A stretch of DNA of 64,000 bases, from the NCBI GenBank assembly GCA_943372215.1, contig CALRXU020000002.1, forward strand, positions 248,001-312,000. The letters run 5' to 3'. Position numbers and translations under genes: made by a program. The stretch comes from UBA6183 sp943372215. GTDB lineage: Bacteria > Bacteroidota > Bacteroidia > UKL13-3. Position 1 is the first letter of the stretch; every line of letters starts with the position of its first letter. The notes under the pieces are model-generated. The model was not told where the DNA came from, ran no database searches, and saw only the letters and a list, made by a program, of their open reading frames with translations. Of this stretch, positions 60,096-64,000 are shown in pieces.

Positions 60096-60671
60096 TCATT
60101 TGTTTCTGTTCCTCGTTTCTATTCTTGCCTTTGTCATTCTTTCTTTTAAGCCACCCTCATTCATAAATGCCTTTTCTAATGATTTTATTTGCTGAGCCAA
60201 CAGATAACTAACAATATTAATTAAGCAAATCATAGAATTAGCACAAATTTCTGGTTGCTCGTGTTCTATGGCTTTTTTGTAAGTTTCATAAGTAGCATTT
60301 GGTGTCTTATTTATTTCCCTAAATCTAGTTGTTAGCCTATGCTCTTTATCCCAAATGGATAATTTGTTAGTCCTCAGAAAATCTTGGTAATCAATTTTCA
60401 GTTCTTCTAAAGATGCTCTGGCAACATTAGTCAATTTAATTTCCATTTCTTTGGAGGTTCCCGAGGCCATGCTCGCTTCTACAATATTTTGTTTACCACT
60501 TCTTGCTGCCTGCACCATTTGATCAATGGTGCGGTCGTATTTTTGAAAGAATCGTTTAGTAAAGTAAATGGTACCATCATAAATGATTTCAGACTTCTGA
60601 TAAGTTATGAGATGTTTATAACCACCATGTAATGGAATAAACCCTTTGTTAGTGTTATTTTCTTCTTTCAT
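60096..60671 (-). CDS. S23-type four-helix-bundle protein
   Basis: The 191-residue protein resembles the four-helix-bundle proteins first seen in 23S rRNA intervening sequences: YQKSEIIYDGTIYFTKRFFQKYDRTIDQMVQAARSGKQNIVEASMASGTSKEMEIKLTNVARASLEELKIDYQDFLR, in helices, with a C-terminal suffix domain (about 105-191). It is not in an rRNA here. Such free-standing genes often lie in or near restriction-modification loci in Bacteroidota. It sits between R1 and an HsdR-like remnant. Confidence 0.88.
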   Translation of the reverse strand: MKEENNTNKGFIPLHGGYKHLITYQKSEIIYDGTIYFTKRFFQKYDRTIDQMVQAARSGKQNIVEASMASGTSKEMEIKLTNVARASLEELKIDYQDFLRTNKLSIWDKEHRLTTRFREINKTPNATYETYKKAIEHEQPEICANSMICLINIVSYLLAQQIKSLEKAFMNEGGLKERMTKARIETRNRNK

Positions 60672-60744
60672 TCGTATTCTTAGCGACTCTTGGGACTATA
60701 GTGACGATCTTGGATGTCACCAAGGTCGCAAATGTCCCTAAAAA

Positions 60745-61107
60745 CTACCCTACATTTTTATACAATTCAATTTCTAATTCTTTTACGGCTTGCAAATATT
60801 TTTCTTTGCTGCCAAACTCATTGATAATTTCAATAGGTGAACCAAATTCGTCAAATGGATTTACTCTCAATACTTCTATGCTTTCAAGGTTCTCAATTCC
60901 TTCATCTGCGTATTTGTCAAGCAAAGCCTCTAAAACTTTTTGGCTTTGTTCGCCATATTTTGCGAAATAGCTTCGCTAGTTTCGCAGTATTGAGCTTGTA
61001 ACACAATACTACGAATATTTTTGCTAAGCATTATTTCGTTGTATTTATTACTCATTCCGACTTTAATTTGTTCAATGTTGTTGTTAAGATTGTTACTTGT
61101 TCTCTTT
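60745..61107 (-). pseudogene. remnant resembling the C-terminus of type I restriction subunit HsdR
   Basis: The minus-strand frame from 60966 to the TAG at 60745-60747 reads FAKYGEQSQKVLEALLDKYADEG, then IENLESIEVLRVNPFDEFG, then SPIEIINEFGSKEKYLQAV and KELEIELYKNVG. This pattern (VLEALLDKYAD.GI... FG.P.EI...FG.....AV.ELE..LY) is that of HsdR C-termini. A stop lies upstream in this frame; the other frame (NIEQIKVGMSNKYNEIMLSK...) continues to 61107, and the shift falls at a 26-bp imperfect palindrome (60961-60986). The rest of the gene is missing, and R2 starts at 61111. The 689-base gap 60672-61360 contains only this and R2. Confidence 0.6.
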
Positions 61108-61110
61108 CAC

Positions 61111-61251
61111 TTCAAACCTACCCCAAACCTGTTTTTTAAACAATAGGGAAAATACCCTTTTTTCATGGGGTAAATACTCTTTTTTCTAAAAGGGGGTATT
61201 TCCTTTCTAAAACACCCTTTTTAGGGGTACGAAACGGGAAAAACGGGGGTA
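61111..61251. repeat. long direct repeat R2
   Basis: Second copy of the roughly 140-base repeat R1 (59828-59967), in the same orientation, with a few substitutions (for example AAATACCC becomes AAACACCC, which weakens its hairpin). It begins 4 bases after the end of the HsdR-like remnant. R1 and R2 together enclose about 1.14 kb with the S23-type gene. Confidence 0.9.
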
Positions 61252-61360
61252 AAGGTAAAATACGCTTGGCAAAATCGGGGAGAGGAATTACGCCTTAAAG
61301 GTGAGATTAAACGCCCTATTTACACCTGCCTATTACTAAGTTAATGTTACCTGCCATGCT

Positions 61361-62020
61361 TTAATAGCGGATAAATACGCTTATCGTTGTCCATAGGATA
61401 AGGAAAACAATTCCTAAAATTAAAATGCTTTTTCCATGTTTTCTGTCCTCCATGGAATATCCATTTACTTGGTCGCCATTGGGGAGTATCTTTTTAAAAG
61501 AAATGATATACCATCCTATAAAAAGCCCTACATATCCGCCTAAAATACACATAATATATCCTGCAATAATCCAAGCTTTCGGACTGACTTCTGGCTTGCC
61601 GAGTTCATCCATTCTTTTTTCGCGAAGACCTTCAAGTGATGCTGTTGTTACTTCCTGTCCACGGTCTTTTAAAATCTTTTGAGCCAATAAGTAGTCCAAT
61701 TTTCCCCACTCATCACTTTTTATTAAAATGTCAATGAGCTCTTGGTTTGTAAAACCAAATAGGTAATAATCAGGGTCAATGGTGTCAAGTTGCTGTTCAG
61801 CTATGTTTAATAGCATGCTGTCTGCTTTTTCAAAGTCGTGTTTTTTCAATTTTACCCTGTACTCTTTGTTCAGTTCACTATTTGTAAAGGTGGTATCAAT
61901 ACTGGTGTAATTGTCTTCATATAAAAATTCAATATTGCTCTTCGTCAGCAAATCTGCTAGTTCCTTAGCTTCGGATTCGTCAGTGAATTTTTGGTATGTC
62001 AGGAATTGGTTTTCAGGCAT
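61361..62020 (-). CDS. hypothetical membrane protein with N-terminal DUF2007-like domain
   Basis: The ATG at 62020 (MPENQFLTYQKFTDESEAKELADLL) is preferred over one 7 codons upstream. The 219-residue protein has an N-terminal DUF2007-like signal-transducing-type fold (about 1-80, with the pattern F.D...A..LA..L....I......), a middle helical part with YYLFGFTNQELIDILIKSDEWGKLDYLLAQKIL, and two membrane helices near the end (AWIIAGYIMCILGGYVGLFIGW, GKSILILGIVFLILWTTISVFIRY). Function unknown. Confidence 0.75.
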   Translation of the reverse strand: MPENQFLTYQKFTDESEAKELADLLTKSNIEFLYEDNYTSIDTTFTNSELNKEYRVKLKKHDFEKADSMLLNIAEQQLDTIDPDYYLFGFTNQELIDILIKSDEWGKLDYLLAQKILKDRGQEVTTASLEGLREKRMDELGKPEVSPKAWIIAGYIMCILGGYVGLFIGWYIISFKKILPNGDQVNGYSMEDRKHGKSILILGIVFLILWTTISVFIRY

Positions 62021-62186
62021 TGTTTTTAGAATTGCTAGCAATGGTAAGCTGTGAGGATGCAGTTAAGAATATTTATCAAATCTACTGAATTTTTTAGAAA
62101 GATAAATTTGAAACCGCTGGTTTGTTTTCATGAAATGAGATAACCAAGGGAATTGTTTAGCTTTTACTTATACACAAGAAAAGATT

Positions 62187-62220
62187 TGCTCCGCTTAACT
62201 TTGTTTCGGGTGGCAGCGAT
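62187..62220 (+). repeat. dispersed repeat, copy D
   Basis: This copy reads GCTCCGCTTAACTTTGTTTC then GGGTGGCAGCGAT, directly before copy E, so that the two form a tandem pair. Confidence 0.75.
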
Positions 62221-62224
62221 GATT

Positions 62225-62258
62225 AGCTCCGCTGAATTTCATTTCGCGCGGTAGCACG
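62225..62258 (+). repeat. dispersed repeat, copy E
   Basis: This copy reads GCTCCGCTGAATTTCATTTC then GCGCGGTAGCACG. Here the ends can pair (GCT.CCGC with GCGG.AGC), so that the repeat may fold as a hairpin. It is 17 bases past the end of the gene at 62276. Confidence 0.75.
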
Positions 62259-62275
62259 TTGTTTATTAGTTCCCA

Positions 62276-62827
62276 TTAGGAAGAAGGATAATTTTTTGCC
62301 AGCGTGATCAATCCCTGCTGTATCGCATCATTTTCACTTGGCCCCATATTTGCAATGGTGCCTCCTATGGCATATGGTTTTTGAGCATCACTGTGTTGGT
62401 CTTGAATTCCAAGAACATCCCATCCGCTCATCAGATAATTCTCTATCCTTTTCAGGTCAGTATAAATAATTCCGATGTGGATATCGGCATTCCATTGCGG
62501 AACGGTATTGTAATCCATGGTGGTTATAGGTAGGATGCGAAGTATACCCTGCAAGTGTTGGTAGGCCGGAGTTCCCAAAAAGGCTTCCACCGCCATCACC
62601 ACTTGGGCCTGATTAGCTCCTGTAGTGTTGGTGTTCCACCCATTGGTAAAATAAGTTCTTTCAATGGTTACTGTTTGTCCGTAATTTGCAGAATACAAAT
62701 AACCAACCCCTTTTGCCCCAGCAGCCAGCGACTTTTCTGCTGCATGAATAATAACTAGGGCCATGTCATCAAAGGAGATGCCGGGGCCATAAGCCACCAA
62801 TAAGTCAATAAATTTCCCGTTTTGCAT
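62276..62827 (-). CDS. hypothetical protein, alpha/beta, unknown function
   Basis: The 183-residue protein has no signal peptide or membrane helix. It has short motifs VAYGPGISFDDMALVIIHAAEKSLAAGAKGVGYLY, NGWNTNTTGANQAQVVMAVEAFLG and QWNADIHIGIIYTDLKRIENYLMSGWDVLGIQDQ. No family was recognised. The two genes upstream in the same direction (62931-63845 and 63850-64000) are unrecognised too and may form one operon with it, though 103 bases separate it from the nearer one. Confidence 0.7.
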   Translation of the reverse strand: MQNGKFIDLLVAYGPGISFDDMALVIIHAAEKSLAAGAKGVGYLYSANYGQTVTIERTYFTNGWNTNTTGANQAQVVMAVEAFLGTPAYQHLQGILRILPITTMDYNTVPQWNADIHIGIIYTDLKRIENYLMSGWDVLGIQDQHSDAQKPYAIGGTIANMGPSENDAIQQGLITLAKNYPSS

Positions 62828-62930
62828 GATGTGTTATTTAAATAGGTTATTTCTAAAGTACACAGTTTGGGTTAGTCCTTTATTATTTAACTAAAAGTTG
62901 GAATCACAATAAGAAGAGGCTTTTTAGTTG

Positions 62931-63845
62931 TTATGATATGGGCGTTTTATCTTGGATAATAATTTGCACCGTACCATAAATGTAAAACCCTAAAGAATCA
63001 GTATCCCAACCACCCATCCAAATCATGGTTGGCCAGTCTGCCGTTGGCTTAATGGTACGATTGCCCAATTTTGCGTTTTCTGCGTTCAATGGGTAATTAA
63101 TCAATACCTGGGTGCCAATCTGCCTTGTTCTCCTGTTACTGGGGTCATTCATTTCAAGTTCGCTAATGCGTTTTTCCAAGGCAGCAATCTCTATCAGTTC
63201 CTTTTTACTCTTGGTTTTCTTGCCCACTAATATGGCTAAGTCGTTGCGGAGTAACGCCAATCGTTCATTTCTAAAGGCTGAGCGGTCAAGCACTCCGGTA
63301 TTTAAAATCATTTCAACGGAGTCCATCACCACCGTATTGAGCATAAAAGGGGTAAGGGTATCTATGCTGTATTTTTCAAGGTCGTTTTGCGGTTTGGTAG
63401 GGTCAGGGTAAAACCTGCGGTTAATGGATAATCCCTTTCCTTCAATACTTAATATAAATGGATTCATTACCCCAAATCCATTGTAAATAATGGTACTGTT
63501 TCTTGAGTCAAATACGGAATCGTTTAATAAATTAACTCGAGCATTAAATAGGGGATGTCCTTCGGTGATGGGTGTTTTACTTACAAATGTAGTATCTCCT
63601 CCTTCACCTTTAGTTACAAATTCAAACCCACCTGTTACCTGCACCCCAATAGGAGGGGTGTGGGAACGTTGAACAATTCCTTTACCGGGTTGAAAATAAA
63701 TGATGCGGTCCAAATCAGGTTCACCAGGTAAGGCAAATGTATAACCACTTACACCTCTTGGCTCGTTGCTTGGATCAGGATCAGTTGGTATGCGCCCTTG
63801 GGCCCATCCTTTAAATTGCAATAAATAATTGGTTGTTGTAGACAT
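62931..63845 (-). CDS. hypothetical protein, unknown function
   Basis: The 304-residue protein begins MSTTTNYLLQFKGWAQGRIP and has no signal peptide. The first half is beta-rich with GVSGYTFALPGEPDLDRIIYFQPGKG and GVQVTGGFEFVTKGEGG, suggesting an all-beta domain; a charged helix (NERLALLRNDLAILVGKKTKSKKELIEIAALEKRISELE, about 192-230) separates it from a short C-terminal beta part. No family was recognised. It starts 4 bases after the stop of the upstream gene, so translation may be coupled. Confidence 0.75.
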   Translation of the reverse strand: MSTTTNYLLQFKGWAQGRIPTDPDPSNEPRGVSGYTFALPGEPDLDRIIYFQPGKGIVQRSHTPPIGVQVTGGFEFVTKGEGGDTTFVSKTPITEGHPLFNARVNLLNDSVFDSRNSTIIYNGFGVMNPFILSIEGKGLSINRRFYPDPTKPQNDLEKYSIDTLTPFMLNTVVMDSVEMILNTGVLDRSAFRNERLALLRNDLAILVGKKTKSKKELIEIAALEKRISELEMNDPSNRRTRQIGTQVLINYPLNAENAKLGNRTIKPTADWPTMIWMGGWDTDSLGFYIYGTVQIIIQDKTPIS

Positions 63846-63849
63846 GGCT

Positions 63850-64000
63850 TTACGACTTAATGTTCATTCCTGATGCAAAATTTTCGTTGATGCGTTTCAG
63901 GTTGGTAAATAAAAATTCCATTTGCTCGGTGAGGTATTTAAAACTAGGGGCCGGCATGTATTTTTTTAACTCGCTATCGGGTTTTTGTATGGTTTTACTT
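63850..64000 (-). CDS. hypothetical protein, C-terminal end only (runs off the window)
   Basis: The minus strand from the window edge is open to the TAA at 63850-63852. The visible 49 residues read SKTIQKPDSELKKYMPAPSF then KYLTEQMEFLFTNLKRINEN and FASGMNIKS, an amphipathic helical tail. It is placed 4 bases upstream of the next gene (63845). Identity cannot be judged from this part. Confidence 0.65.
   Translation of the reverse strand, partial: SKTIQKPDSELKKYMPAPSFKYLTEQMEFLFTNLKRINENFASGMNIKS

Noticed and set aside
57656..62258. CRISPR or integron array made of the dispersed repeats
   Set aside because: Spacing is irregular (about 40 to about 2100 bases), no integrase or cas gene is present, and copies vary in sequence.
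57565..64000. Prophage or intact integrative element
   Set aside because: No integrase, capsid, portal, tail or transposase gene is seen; only repeats and a gene remnant point to past movement.

Overview
The window comes from a Bacteroidota genome, AT-rich, probably of the Chitinophagales/Sphingobacteriia/Flavobacteriia side. Evidence: a split F-type ATP synthase operon whose subunit a carries a signal peptide and which lacks beta/epsilon; a PorW/SprE-type lipoprotein of the type IX secretion system (T9SS); secreted proteins ending in T9SS sorting domains; a TonB-dependent receptor with a carboxypeptidase-regulatory-like N-terminus; promoters of the TTG-N18-TAnnTTTG type instead of -35/-10 boxes. 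No rRNA, tRNA, CRISPR array, intact insertion sequence or prophage was seen.

Layout. 1-299: 5' end of a secreted protein on the minus strand. 432-7134 (minus): a small cell-envelope module (M23-type membrane anchor without peptidase, bactofilin) leading into atpZ-like, a four-helix membrane protein, atpB, atpE, atpF, atpH, atpA and atpG, closed by a terminator at 374-406; a hairpin separates atpE from atpF. 7175-12401 (plus): promoter, PorW/SprE, a class A penicillin-binding protein and a DUF1653 protein. 12405-23687 (minus): truncated haemoglobin, a GT9 glycosyltransferase, PolX with a degenerate polymerase site, a VWA-like/LRR secreted protein, a MORN-type protein, a sigma-54 activator, an MtfA-like protein without its HEXXH motif, a DUF1016 nuclease carrying a duplicated palindrome, and miaB.

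23926-31714 (plus) is the most interesting part: nine tightly packed or overlapping genes. They are a SpeD-like pyruvoyl decarboxylase with Ser in place of the catalytic Cys, two zinc-ribbon DUF4178 proteins, a one-helix protein, DUF350, a membrane-embedded spermidine-synthase-like aminopropyltransferase, a flavin amine-oxidase-like lipoprotein, a polytopic membrane protein with histidines in or next to its helices, and an RfbD-like SDR. I read it as a membrane-associated polyamine synthesis/modification system; SpeD/SpeE/DUF350/DUF4178 neighbourhoods are known from comparative genomics, but the flavoprotein, histidine-rich membrane protein and SDR arm looks less familiar.

31745-38967 (plus, except fbp): a small membrane ORF, a helix-hairpin-helix protein, a secreted HMA protein, two deoxynucleoside kinases, fructose-1,6-bisphosphatase (minus), aspartokinase, folK and a secreted transglutaminase-like protein. 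38971-49026 (minus): envelope and glycosylation genes, an SDR, DUF2279 and DUF1207-like proteins, an M16 peptidase, a T9SS-sorted protein and prmC. 49063-53271 (plus): ribD, an EamA-like permease, a YigZ/IMPACT protein and a T9SS-sorted metallopeptidase. 53272-57564: a structured non-coding element, then a TonB receptor with a Cys/His-rich partner, and trpS.

57565-64000 is accessory-looking. It has small membrane and secreted proteins, a voltage-gated-type K+ channel, five copies of a roughly 35-40 bp dispersed repeat, a pair of roughly 140 bp direct repeats around an S23-type four-helix-bundle gene and a frameshifted remnant resembling a type I restriction HsdR C-terminus, and three unrecognised proteins at the right edge.
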